A DNA stretch of 64,000 nucleotides from contig CAVEQS010000003.1 in the NCBI GenBank assembly GCA_963618015.1, positions 1 through 64,000 of the forward strand, in the 5' to 3' direction. Within the stretch, counting starts at the first letter, position 1, and the number at the start of each line of letters is the position of its first letter. The notes beneath the pieces were generated by a model. The model saw nothing but the letters and a program-made list of their open reading frames with translations. It had not been told where the DNA came from and ran no database searches. The DNA is from Apopatocola sp963618015. GTDB taxonomy: Bacteria; Bacillota; Clostridia; Oscillospirales; Oscillospiraceae. Below, in pieces: positions 50,608 to 58,374 of this stretch. The translations under genes and the position numbers were made by a program.

Positions 50608-51618
50608 ATGATTAGAATTGGTATCAGCGGATTCGGACGCATCGGCCGTCTGGCGGCCCGCGTGGCTCTTCGCCGCGGCGACATGGAGGTCGTTGCTATC
50701 AACGCTCCGGACAAGACTCCTGAGCAGATCGCCTACGTTTTCTCCCATGACTCCGTCCACGGCAAGTGGGAAGGCACCGTCTCCTACGACGAGCATCACC
50801 TGATCGTTGACGGCAAGCCCATCCTGCTCCTCAGCAGCCGTGACCCCTCCACCCTCGGCTGGGGCGAACTGAATGTTCCCTACGTCGTTGAGTGCACCGG
50901 CAAGTTCCTCACCGCCGAGAGCGTGCAGCCCCATCTGGACGCCGGCGCGAAGTTCGTGCTGATGAGCGCCCCTGCGAAGGACAAGACCCCGATGTTCGTT
51001 TACGGCGTCAACCACAAGACGTTCGATCCCTCTCTCAAGACCGCTTCCGCCGCTTCCTGCACCACCAACTGCCTCGCCCCCATGGCGAAGGTCCTGCAGG
51101 ATAACTTTGGCATCGTCGAAGGCCTCATGACGACCGTCCACGCCGCCACTGCCACGCAGAGCATCGTTGACGAGTACTCCAAGAAGAATTGGCGTCTCGG
51201 CCGCAGCACCTACGACAACATCATCCCCTCCACCACCGGCGCCGCGAAGGCTGTCGGCAAGGTCATCCCCGAGCTGCAGGGCAAGCTGACCGGCATGTCC
51301 ATGCGTATCCCCGCTCCGGACGGCTCCATCGTTGACCTGACCGTGTCTCTCGCCAAGGAGACCACCTACGAGGAAGTCTGCGCCGCGATGAAGGCCGCCT
51401 GCGAAGGCGAGCTGAAGGACGTCATGGCTTACGAAGATCAGCCCATCGTCTCCTCCGACATCATCGGCGAGACCCACTCCAGCATCTTTGACGCGCAGGC
51501 CGGCATCGCTCTGAACGGCCACTTCATGAAGCTCTGCGCCTGGTACGACAACGAGTACGGCTTCACCTGCAACATGATGCGTCTGCTCGCTCACATCGCC
51601 TCCGTCCGCGGCGAGTAA
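50608..51618 (+). CDS. gap: Glyceraldehyde-3-phosphate dehydrogenase
   Basis: 336 residues. Oxidises glyceraldehyde-3-phosphate to 1,3-bisphosphoglycerate, or the reverse. The Rossmann fold opens IRIGISGFGRIGRLAARV, the active site is Cys151 in ASCTTNCLAP with His178 in TVHAATA, and NIIPSTTGAAKAVGKVIPEL and WYDNEYG are conserved. In place of the Asp that selects NAD (N-D after the second strand), the protein has Asn32-Ala33, as in NADP-preferring GapB-type enzymes. ACAGGAGG precedes the ATG; the upstream 32-codon extension is not used. Codon use is biased to C-ending codons, fitting strong expression. Confidence 0.96.
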   Translation: MIRIGISGFGRIGRLAARVALRRGDMEVVAINAPDKTPEQIAYVFSHDSVHGKWEGTVSYDEHHLIVDGKPILLLSSRDPSTLGWGELNVPYVVECTGKFLTAESVQPHLDAGAKFVLMSAPAKDKTPMFVYGVNHKTFDPSLKTASAASCTTNCLAPMAKVLQDNFGIVEGLMTTVHAATATQSIVDEYSKKNWRLGRSTYDNIIPSTTGAAKAVGKVIPELQGKLTGMSMRIPAPDGSIVDLTVSLAKETTYEEVCAAMKAACEGELKDVMAYEDQPIVSSDIIGETHSSIFDAQAGIALNGHFMKLCAWYDNEYGFTCNMMRLLAHIASVRGE

Positions 51619-51650
51619 GTTCCTGAGCGCTTGAATCTCGGCATAAACCC

Positions 51651-51685
51651 ATGCCCCCATCCTGCCACAAGCAGGACGGGGGCAT
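51651..51685 (+). terminator. Hairpin after gap
   Basis: Stem ATGCCCCCATCCTGC/GCAGGACGGGGGCAT with one mismatch and a 5-nt loop, about 35 nt after the stop. The following T-run is short (ATTTG). Confidence 0.6.
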
Positions 51686-51689
51686 TTGA

Positions 51690-51905
51690 GTGTGTCAAAA
51701 AGTGTTTTTGACACGCTCTCAAACGAGACCCACTGCGTTGGGCTCTCGTTTGAAAAGGCTGCGGCTCGCCGCAGCGCACTCGCTTCGCTCGCACGTTTGC
51801 GAGCCGAAAAGAATTTTCTCCGACGCACATGTCGCCGGAGAAAATATTCATAACTTTATTTGCGCCTGCGGGCGCAAACTCTGCGAGGCTTTTTCACCAG
51901 TCTGG
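51690..51905. repeat. Multi-hairpin repeat-like region between gap and ygjV
   Basis: A 216-bp stretch of successive palindromes with no gene: GTGTCAAAAA/TTTTTGACAC (51692-51714), CAAACGAG/CTCGTTTG (51720-51752), GCTGCGG/CCGCAGC (51758-51775), CTCGCTTCGCTCGC with GCGAGC (51779-51803), ATTTTCTCCG/CGGAGAAAAT (51813-51845) and TTTGCGCC/GGCGCAAA (51859-51878). The density of short hairpins resembles dispersed non-coding repeats of gut Clostridia. No second copy lies in this window. Confidence 0.5.
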
Positions 51906-51924
51906 TTTCTTTGGAGGACTTTGG

Positions 51925-52431
51925 ATGAATAGGATTCTTCTCGGCAACATCGTTGCGCTCGTCGGCGCGGCCATCATGGTCTCGACCGGCTTTCTGAAAA
52001 CAAAAAAGCAGATCCTCACCGTGCAGTGCTTTCAGTACGGCGTGCTGAGCGCCTCGAACGCCATTCTCGGCGCGTTCACGGGCATCACGGCTAACGTGGT
52101 CGGCATCGCGCGCAATCTCTTCTGCATGAAGAAAGACTTTACCACGCCGTGGAAGCTCGTATTCATTGCCGCGCAGCTCGCGCTGTTCTTCGCCTTCAAC
52201 GCCGACGGCTGGTTTGGGCTGCTGCCCGCCGCGGCCACATGCGCGTACACGTGGTTCCTTGATCTCAAGGACGAGGTAAAGCTCAAGATCGTTATCATTC
52301 TCACGGTGCTCTGCTGGGCTGTCTACGACTTTGTTTTCAAAAACTATGTGACGTTCGCGTTCGATCTCGGCACGGCGGTGTCCAATCTCATCGGCATCGT
52401 CACACTCCGGCGCGCCGCGAAGCGCGGGTAA
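51925..52431 (+). CDS. YgjV-family inner membrane protein
   Basis: 168 residues with about six membrane helices and almost no soluble part. The pattern of YgjV proteins is visible: ILLGNIVALVGAAIMVSTGF at the start, TVQCFQYGVLSASNAILGAFTGITANVVGIARNLF (about 32-66) and VSNLIGIVTLRR at the end. TTTGGAGG precedes the ATG at 51925, directly after the multi-hairpin region. Function unknown. Confidence 0.85.
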   Translation: MNRILLGNIVALVGAAIMVSTGFLKTKKQILTVQCFQYGVLSASNAILGAFTGITANVVGIARNLFCMKKDFTTPWKLVFIAAQLALFFAFNADGWFGLLPAAATCAYTWFLDLKDEVKLKIVIILTVLCWAVYDFVFKNYVTFAFDLGTAVSNLIGIVTLRRAAKRG

Positions 52432-52493
52432 CGCAAGAAAATGTGTCAATGCCGACTTCTCATTGACTGCTTCGCTATGTTCGGCATATAAAA

Positions 52494-52527
52494 TTGCCTC
52501 CCTTTTCTCAAGGGAGGCGATTTTTTT
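52494..52527. terminator. Bidirectional terminator between ygjV and the HIT gene
   Basis: Stem GCCTCCCTT/AAGGGAGGC (52496-52504, 52510-52518), followed by GATTTTTTT on plus and AATTTTA on minus. The tip is like that of the X repeat unit. Confidence 0.8.
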
Positions 52528-52868
52528 CATGCCATGGTGTCGTCGAGGCGTTTGCCGCCAAGGATGTGGAAGTGGAGGTGCTTCACGGTCTGCCCGGCGT
52601 CGGGACCGACATTGGAGACGATGCGGTAGCCGCCGGTCAGCTTTTCGCTCTCGGCGATCTTCGCCGCGGCGACGAGGCAGCGCGCCGCAGCCGCGGAGTT
52701 TTCCTCCGTCAGCTCCGCCACGGAGCCGATGTGCTCTCTCGGGACGACAAGAATGTGCGTCGGCGCCTGGGGATTGATGTCGCGGAAGGCATAGACGTGC
52801 TCGTCCTCATACACCTTTGTGGAGGGAATCTCACCGGCGATGATCCGGCAGAAAAGGCAGTCGTTCAT
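52527..52868 (-). CDS. HIT-family nucleotide-binding protein
   Basis: 113 residues. HIT proteins hydrolyse nucleoside phosphoramidates and related nucleotide conjugates. The N-terminus CLFCRIIAGEIPSTKVYED with CxxC, the segment THILVVPREHI and the catalytic histidine triad HLHFHILGG near the end are complete. The start is placed at 52868 (MNDCLF) with AAAGGA about 9 nt upstream; an ATG two codons earlier (52874) is possible. It follows alaS on the same strand, separated by a hairpin. Confidence 0.93.
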   Translation of the reverse strand: MNDCLFCRIIAGEIPSTKVYEDEHVYAFRDINPQAPTHILVVPREHIGSVAELTEENSAAAARCLVAAAKIAESEKLTGGYRIVSNVGPDAGQTVKHLHFHILGGKRLDDTMA

Positions 52869-52894
52869 AATCATTTTTCCTTTCCATGATAGGA

Positions 52895-52921
52895 CAGAAG
52901 CCGCCGAAAAGGCGGCTTCTG
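52895..52921 (-). terminator. Hairpin between alaS and the HIT gene
   Basis: A perfect 11-bp stem CAGAAGCCGCC/GGCGGCTTCTG with a 5-nt loop lies 11 nt after the alaS stop. It lacks a U-tract on the minus strand, so read-through into the HIT gene is likely. Confidence 0.45.
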
Positions 52922-52931
52922 TATTTTTGTG

Positions 52932-55571
52932 TCAGTTCAGCTTGCTGGCGACGAAATCGTCCACCGTGGCGAGAGCGTCGTCAAGCTTGAGCGTATCGGT
53001 GCCGCCGCCCATGGCGGAATCCGGCTTGCCGCCGCCCTTGCCGCCGCAGATGGCGGTGACGGAGCGGATGATATCGCCCGCGTGGACACCGGCGGCAACC
53101 GCCGCCTTGCCGCACACACTGTGGAAGGTGATCTTCCCGTCGCGCACGGCGGCGAGTACCGCAACGATGCTCTCGTCCTTGTCGCGCAGGAAGTCGCCGA
53201 TCTTGCGGAGGTTATCCGGCGTATCGACCGGCACAACGCCGGTGAACACGTGCAGCGAGCCGACCTTCTTGGAGCTGGCGAGGAAGTTTTCGGCGTTGGA
53301 GAGCATTTCGCGGCCGCGGAACTTTTCCAGTTCGGAGCGCAGCTCGCGGATCTCGCTCGTGCGCGCCTCAGCGCGGGTGAGCAGCTCCTCGGGCTTGGCC
53401 TTGAGCCGCTCGGAGAGCGTCATGAGCAGGCGGGTGTTGTTCTCAATGAACTTGAGCGTCTCCTGGCCGGTGATGGCCTCGATACGGCGCACGCCGCTCG
53501 CAACGGAGAACTCGCTCACGATGCGCAGCGAGCCGACCTTCGCGGTATTATCCAGATGCGTGCCGCCGCAGAACTCCACGGAGTAGCCCTCGCCCATATC
53601 GACAACGCGGACAACGTCGCCGTACTTTTCGCCGAAGAGCGCCATCGCGCCGAGACTGCGGGCTTCCGCGATGGGCATTTCCTTCACGGTGATGGGGAAG
53701 CCCTCGAGCACGGCTTCGTTCACCATGCGCTCCACGGAGGCGATCTCCTCGGGCTTCATGGCGGAGAAGTGGGTAAAGTCAAAGCGGAGACGGTCGGGCT
53801 CGACGAGCGAGCCGGCCTGATGGACATGGTCGCCGAGAACGGTGCGCAGCGCCTTGTGCAGCAGGTGCGTGGCGCTGTGGGCGCGCATGATTGCCTTGCG
53901 GCGGCCGGTGTCGACGCAGGCGTTGACCTTATCGCCGACGGCGAGATTGCCGGAGACCATCACGCCGTGGTGCAGCACCTTGCCGGCCTTGTTCTTCTGC
54001 ACATCGTGCACCTCAAAGACGGCGTCCTTGAGAATGAGCAGGCCGTGGTCGGCGCTCTGGCCGCCCATTTCGGCATAGAACGGCGTTTTGTCGAGAACGA
54101 TGCTCGCATGCACGCCGGAGCCGACGCGCTCGCGCAGCTCGTCCTCGGCCACGATGGCGAGGATGGTGCAGTCGTCGTGCAGGCGCTCATAGCCGGTGAA
54201 CTTGGTGGGGAGATTGTCCAGGCCGAGATCAAGCCCCGCCCAGGCGGTCTCATCGGAGCTGCGGGCGGCGCGGGCGCGCTCGCGCTGCTCCTTCATGAGA
54301 GTCTGGAACGCGGGCTCATCGACCGTCATGCCCTCGTCGGAGGCCATCTCCTTCGTGAGATCAAGCGGGAAACCGTAGGTGTCGTAGAGCTTGAAGGCAT
54401 CGGAGCCGGAGAACACGGTCTCGCCCTTTTCCTTGTGGGAGGCGAGCATACCGGCAAAGATGGCCATGCCGCCGTCGATCGTGCGGGAGAAGTTTTCCTC
54501 CTCGGAGCGGATGACGCCGGTGATATACTCCTGGCGCTCGGAGAGCTCGGGATAAGCGCCGCGGTTTTCGTGGATGACGGTGTCGCAGACCTTATAGAGG
54601 AACGGCTCCTTCACGCCGAGCAGACGCCCGTGGCGGGCGGCGCGGCGGAGCAGGCGGCGCAGCACGTAGCCGCGGCCCTCGTTGGAGGGGAGAACACCGT
54701 CGCAGATCATGAACGTGGACGAACGGATGTGGTCGGTGATGATACGCAGGGACACGTCCTTCGCGTTCGTCTCGCCGTAGTGCGCGCCGGTGATCTCGCT
54801 CACCTTGTGGGTGATGTTCATGACGGTATCCACGTCGAAGAGGGAGTTCACGTCCTGGCAGACGACCGCGAGACGCTCAAGACCCATACCGGTATCGATA
54901 TTCTTCTGGGCGAGCTCGGTGTAGTTGCCCTGACCGTCGTTGTTGAACTGGGAGAACACGATGTTCCAGATCTCGATATACCGGTCGCAGTCGCAGCCCA
55001 CGGTGCAGCCGGGCTTGCCGCAGCCATACTTCTCGCCGCGGTCGTAGTAGATCTCGGAGCAGGGGCCGCACGGGCCGCTGCCGTGCTCCCAGAAGTTGTC
55101 TTCCTTGCCGAAGCGGAAAATACGCTCCGGGGCGATGCCGATCTCGTCGTGCCAGATGTTCCAGGCCTCGTCGTCATCGAGATAGACGCTCGGATACAGG
55201 CGATTGGGATCGATGCCGACCCAGTCGGGGGAGGTCAGAAATTCCCACGCCCAATGGATGGCTTCGCGCTTGAAGTAATCGCCGAAGGAGAAGTTGCCGA
55301 GCATTTCAAAATACGTGCCGTGGCGCGCCGTTTTGCCGATGTTCTCGATGTCCGGCGTGCGGATGCACTTCTGGCAGGTCGTCACGCGGTGGCGCGGCGG
55401 CTCCTCTTCCCCGGTGAACCACGTTTTCATGGGGCTCATGCCGGCGTTGATGAGCAGAAGCGAGGGGTCGTTGCGGGGGATCAGCGAAAAGCTGGGCAGA
55501 CGCAGATGACCTTTTGTCTCAAAGAAGGAGAGATACATCTCCCGCAGCTCATTGAGTCCGAAATTTTTCAT
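52932..55571 (-). CDS. alaS: Alanyl-tRNA synthetase
   Basis: 879 residues, standard length. The class II catalytic domain starts LNELREMYLSFFETKGH, followed by the tRNA-recognition helical domain with GRGYVLRRLLRRAARHGR. The editing domain has HSATHLLHKAL (HxxxH) and FCGGTHLDNT for zinc and mischarged-tRNA hydrolysis. The C-terminal C-Ala domain ends with the Gly-rich GGKGGGKPDSAMGGG. The start at 55571 (MKNFGLNELRE) has TTGGAGG upstream. A zinc-like Cys cluster CGKPGCTVGCDC lies within the catalytic domain near residue 190. It is controlled by a T-box leader. Confidence 0.97.
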   Translation of the reverse strand: MKNFGLNELREMYLSFFETKGHLRLPSFSLIPRNDPSLLLINAGMSPMKTWFTGEEEPPRHRVTTCQKCIRTPDIENIGKTARHGTYFEMLGNFSFGDYFKREAIHWAWEFLTSPDWVGIDPNRLYPSVYLDDDEAWNIWHDEIGIAPERIFRFGKEDNFWEHGSGPCGPCSEIYYDRGEKYGCGKPGCTVGCDCDRYIEIWNIVFSQFNNDGQGNYTELAQKNIDTGMGLERLAVVCQDVNSLFDVDTVMNITHKVSEITGAHYGETNAKDVSLRIITDHIRSSTFMICDGVLPSNEGRGYVLRRLLRRAARHGRLLGVKEPFLYKVCDTVIHENRGAYPELSERQEYITGVIRSEEENFSRTIDGGMAIFAGMLASHKEKGETVFSGSDAFKLYDTYGFPLDLTKEMASDEGMTVDEPAFQTLMKEQRERARAARSSDETAWAGLDLGLDNLPTKFTGYERLHDDCTILAIVAEDELRERVGSGVHASIVLDKTPFYAEMGGQSADHGLLILKDAVFEVHDVQKNKAGKVLHHGVMVSGNLAVGDKVNACVDTGRRKAIMRAHSATHLLHKALRTVLGDHVHQAGSLVEPDRLRFDFTHFSAMKPEEIASVERMVNEAVLEGFPITVKEMPIAEARSLGAMALFGEKYGDVVRVVDMGEGYSVEFCGGTHLDNTAKVGSLRIVSEFSVASGVRRIEAITGQETLKFIENNTRLLMTLSERLKAKPEELLTRAEARTSEIRELRSELEKFRGREMLSNAENFLASSKKVGSLHVFTGVVPVDTPDNLRKIGDFLRDKDESIVAVLAAVRDGKITFHSVCGKAAVAAGVHAGDIIRSVTAICGGKGGGKPDSAMGGGTDTLKLDDALATVDDFVASKLN

Positions 55572-55587
55572 ACTAACCTCCAAAAAC

Positions 55588-55830
55588 AAATACACCCCGC
55601 CCCTGAAATACAGGGGCGGGGAAAAACATTCCACGCGGTACCACCCTGATTGCGGTTCTTCGGAACCGTATCTCGTGCGCCCGATAACGGAGGCGGACCG
55701 CCGCGCTCTTCGCGCGAAGGCTCAAAAGTGGCTGCCGCGGCGCCGGACGAGGGGCTTTCAGCCTCCCCCTCTCTCTGTAGACCGTATCAGCGCGGCTTGC
55801 TTCGTCATAGCCCAAAAATCTTATACATTT
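55588..55830 (-). promoter_or_regulatory. T-box riboswitch leader of alaS
   Basis: The minus-strand leader contains the T-box sequence AGGGTGGTACCGCGTGG (55631-55647), which pairs with the 3' end of uncharged tRNA, and upstream a long structured stem I with GGGAGGCTGAAAGCCCC. It ends in a terminator, an 11-bp stem CCCCGCCCCTG/CAGGGGCGGGG (55595-55605, 55611-55621), followed on minus by TGTATTTGTTTTT. Uncharged tRNA-Ala would favour the antiterminator. The specifier codon was not fixed. Confidence 0.9.
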
Positions 55831-55854
55831 TATCACGAAATATCCGCTTGTCAA
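55827..55854 (-). promoter_or_regulatory. Promoter of alaS
   Basis: Minus strand: TTGACA (55849-55854), 16-bp spacer, TAAAAT (55827-55832), directly ahead of the T-box leader. Confidence 0.65.
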
Positions 55855-55990
55855 CCGGGTAAATGACTCTTTCCGGCGCTTTTTCCGCGGCGGGAAAACA
55901 TACTACTTGCTATCAATGCGCAAAAGTGTTACCTTTATAAAGGGTTTTTATGCCTCTGATACGTCTATACTATCCCGGGGAGGGGAAAAA

Positions 55991-56821
55991 ATGCCCGGCT
56001 GCGATCACGGACTCGTTTCCGTTCTCATGAGCGTATATAACGGCGCTTCCACGCTGGAAAAGGCAGCGGCGTCCGTTATGGCGCAGACGTACCGCGATCT
56101 GGAGCTCATCCTCTGCGACGATGCCTCCACGGACGATACCTGGCGCATCATGCAGCGCATCGCACTCTCGGACGCGCGCGTCACGATCTTTCAAAATGAG
56201 ACGAATCTCGGTCTCGGCGCTTCGCTCAACGAGTGCCTTTCGCGCGCGAAGGGCGAATTTATCGCCCGGCAGGACGCCGACGATGTCTCCGACCCCGACC
56301 GGATCGAGCGGACAATGGACTTTCTGCTCTCGTCCGGCGCGCCCTACGCCGCGTGCGGCGTGCGCGTTTTCGATGATTCCGGCGTATGGAGCACGCGGCA
56401 GTATCCGCAGAAGATCACAAAGCACATCATCGCGCAGAAGAACCCCTTCTTCCACCCGACGATGATCTTCCGCCGCGCGGTGATCGAAAGCGTGAACGGT
56501 TACCGTGTATCACCGGAAACGCGCCGCACGGAAGACTACGATCTCGTCATGCGGCTGGCCGCCAACGGCGTGATCGGGGAGAATTTACAGGAGGTCCTCT
56601 ACTCGGTATATGAACCGCAGGAGGCCTATCTCCGTCACAATGCAAAAACCCGCATTTACGAAGTGCGCGTCCGCGCACGCGGGCTGCGCGCGATGGGATC
56701 CCCCGTCTCGGATTACATTTATCTTGTCAAACCGCTCATCATGGCGTGCGTTCCGCGCGGCATGATGCGCTCGGTAAAGCGGCTGCAATGGAAACGGCAG
56801 AGCCGCGCCGGAAAAAAGTGA
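55991..56821 (+). CDS. Family 2 glycosyltransferase
   Basis: 276-residue GT-A enzyme, non-processive type. It begins LVSVLMSVYNGASTLEKAAASVMAQTYRDLEL, the usual GT2 N-terminus, with the nucleotide-binding LCDDASTDDTW (about 42-52) and the metal-binding RQDADD motif (DxD, about 95-100). It has no membrane helix beyond a weak C-terminal hydrophobic patch (about 238-253) with a basic tail. GGGGAGGGG precedes the ATG at 55991; a longer frame from 55907 crosses a likely promoter and is not used. First gene of the surface-polysaccharide cluster. Confidence 0.9.
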   Translation: MPGCDHGLVSVLMSVYNGASTLEKAAASVMAQTYRDLELILCDDASTDDTWRIMQRIALSDARVTIFQNETNLGLGASLNECLSRAKGEFIARQDADDVSDPDRIERTMDFLLSSGAPYAACGVRVFDDSGVWSTRQYPQKITKHIIAQKNPFFHPTMIFRRAVIESVNGYRVSPETRRTEDYDLVMRLAANGVIGENLQEVLYSVYEPQEAYLRHNAKTRIYEVRVRARGLRAMGSPVSDYIYLVKPLIMACVPRGMMRSVKRLQWKRQSRAGKK

Positions 56822-56834
56822 GGAATACCGGATC

Positions 56835-57632
56835 ATGGCATTCAACAAAAGCTACGTAAAAGAAAAAATGGAGGGCTTTCGCCGGTTCACGCCGCTGCTG
56901 CGCGAGCTGGTCGTGCGCGATATCAAGGTGCGCTACCGCCATTCCGCGCTGGGGCTCGTGTGGACGGTGCTCAACCCGTTGCTGATGATGGTCGTCATCA
57001 CGATCGTCTTTTCCACGGTTTTCAAGCAGAACATCCCGAATTTCCCGATTTACTATCTCGCGGGCTCGCTCATTTTCTCGTTCAATTCGGAATCGACGAC
57101 GACCGCGCTCAGCTCCATTTACTCCAACGCCTCGCTCATCAAAAAGGTCTATATCCCAAAGTACCTTTTCCCGCTCTCCAATGTGCTCTCGGGGCTCGTG
57201 AATCTCGGATTTTCGCTCATTGCGATGTTCATCGTGATGCTCGTCACCGGTGCGCCGTTCCATGCAACGCTCCTTCTGCTGCCGATCCCCATTTTCTATA
57301 CATTTCTCTTCTCCGCCGGGCTCGGCATTCTGCTCTCGGCCATCACGGTCTTCTTTCGCGACATTGCGCATTTCTACAGCGTGTTCATCCTCGCATGGAC
57401 CTACTTCACCCCCATCTTCTACCCCGTGGAGATCCTGCCGGACGCCGCGATGAAGCTCATGCAGCTCAACCCGATGTATCATCTCGTTGCCTACATGCGC
57501 TCGCTCGTGCTCTACGGCGTGTTTCCCAGCCTGCAGGAGAACCTTCTCTGCCTGTGTCTCGGGCTTCTGATGCTCGCGCTGGGGCTTTTCGTATTTTATA
57601 AAAAGCAGGACAAGTTTGTCCTGTATGTCTGA
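56835..57632 (+). CDS. Polysaccharide ABC exporter permease (Wzm/TagG-type)
   Basis: 265-residue ABC-2-type permease with six membrane helices. The N-terminus carries the cytoplasmic RELVVRDIKVRYRHSALGLVWTVLNPL signature, common to O-antigen and teichoic acid exporters. Later features are PIFYPVEILP (about 195) and YHLVAYMRSLVLYG. It pairs with the ATPase encoded next. It starts 13 nt after the GT2 stop. The exported polymer is lipid-linked and finished in the cytoplasm, which suits the many glycosyltransferases nearby. Confidence 0.93.
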   Translation: MAFNKSYVKEKMEGFRRFTPLLRELVVRDIKVRYRHSALGLVWTVLNPLLMMVVITIVFSTVFKQNIPNFPIYYLAGSLIFSFNSESTTTALSSIYSNASLIKKVYIPKYLFPLSNVLSGLVNLGFSLIAMFIVMLVTGAPFHATLLLLPIPIFYTFLFSAGLGILLSAITVFFRDIAHFYSVFILAWTYFTPIFYPVEILPDAAMKLMQLNPMYHLVAYMRSLVLYGVFPSLQENLLCLCLGLLMLALGLFVFYKKQDKFVLYV

Positions 57633-57645
57633 GCGGAGGTGCGCC

Positions 57646-58374
57646 ATGGGCAGCGTTATCAAAGTCAACGATGTTTCGATGATGTTCAACCTCAGTTCGG
57701 AGAAGATCGACAGCATCAAGGAATATTTCATCAAGGCCGTGCGCCGGGAGCTGCATTTTCAGGAGTTCTGGGCACTGCGGGACATATCGTTCACGCTGGA
57801 AAAGGGCGATTCTCTCGGCATCGTCGGGCTGAACGGCTCTGGCAAGAGCACGCTTTTGAAGATCGTCTCCGGCATTTTGAAGCCGACGAAGGGCAGCGTG
57901 GAGACCTGCGGCAGCATTGCCCCTCTCATCGAGCTCGGCGCAGGGTTTGACGCCAACCTCTCCGCGCGCGAGAACATCTATCTCAACGGCGCGATCCTCG
58001 GCTACAGCCGCTCGTATATGGCCGAGCGGTTCGACGAGATCATTGAATTTGCCGAATTGCAGGATTTCGTGGACACCGCCGTAAAAAACTACTCCTCCGG
58101 CATGGTGGCGCGCCTCGGCTTTGCCATCGCGACGATGAACGTGCCGGACATTCTCATCATCGATGAGATCCTCGCCGTCGGCGACTACAAGTTTCAGGAA
58201 AAGAGCTTTGCCCGTATGCAGGAGATGATCGCCTCCGGCGCGACGGTCGTTTTCGTCTCCCACTCGATCGAGCAGGTGCGGAAGATCTGCAAAAAGGCGC
58301 TCTGGCTCGAGCATGGCCAGATGCGCATGCTTGGCGACGTGGAAGCCGTGTGCGGGGAGTATATGCGCTCATGA
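57646..58374 (+). CDS. Polysaccharide ABC exporter ATP-binding protein (Wzt/TagH-type)
   Basis: 242-residue ATPase. After the typical N-terminal MMFNLSSEKIDSIKEYFIK extension, Walker A is GLNGSGKST (about 61-69). The signature is YSSGMVARL (replacing LSGGQ, usual for this subfamily), Walker B ILIIDEILAVGD, and the switch His is in VSHSIEQV. No C-terminal carbohydrate-binding domain is present, so it resembles the short Wzt/TagH form. GCGGAGG precedes the ATG at 57646. The stop overlaps the next start by 4 nt. Confidence 0.93.
   Translation: MGSVIKVNDVSMMFNLSSEKIDSIKEYFIKAVRRELHFQEFWALRDISFTLEKGDSLGIVGLNGSGKSTLLKIVSGILKPTKGSVETCGSIAPLIELGAGFDANLSARENIYLNGAILGYSRSYMAERFDEIIEFAELQDFVDTAVKNYSSGMVARLGFAIATMNVPDILIIDEILAVGDYKFQEKSFARMQEMIASGATVVFVSHSIEQVRKICKKALWLEHGQMRMLGDVEAVCGEYMRS

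Noticed and set aside
55855..55990. Promoter for the polysaccharide cluster at TATACT (55966-55971)
   Set aside because: A -10-like box is present, but no -35-like hexamer lies at 16-18 bp, so it is not reported as a feature.
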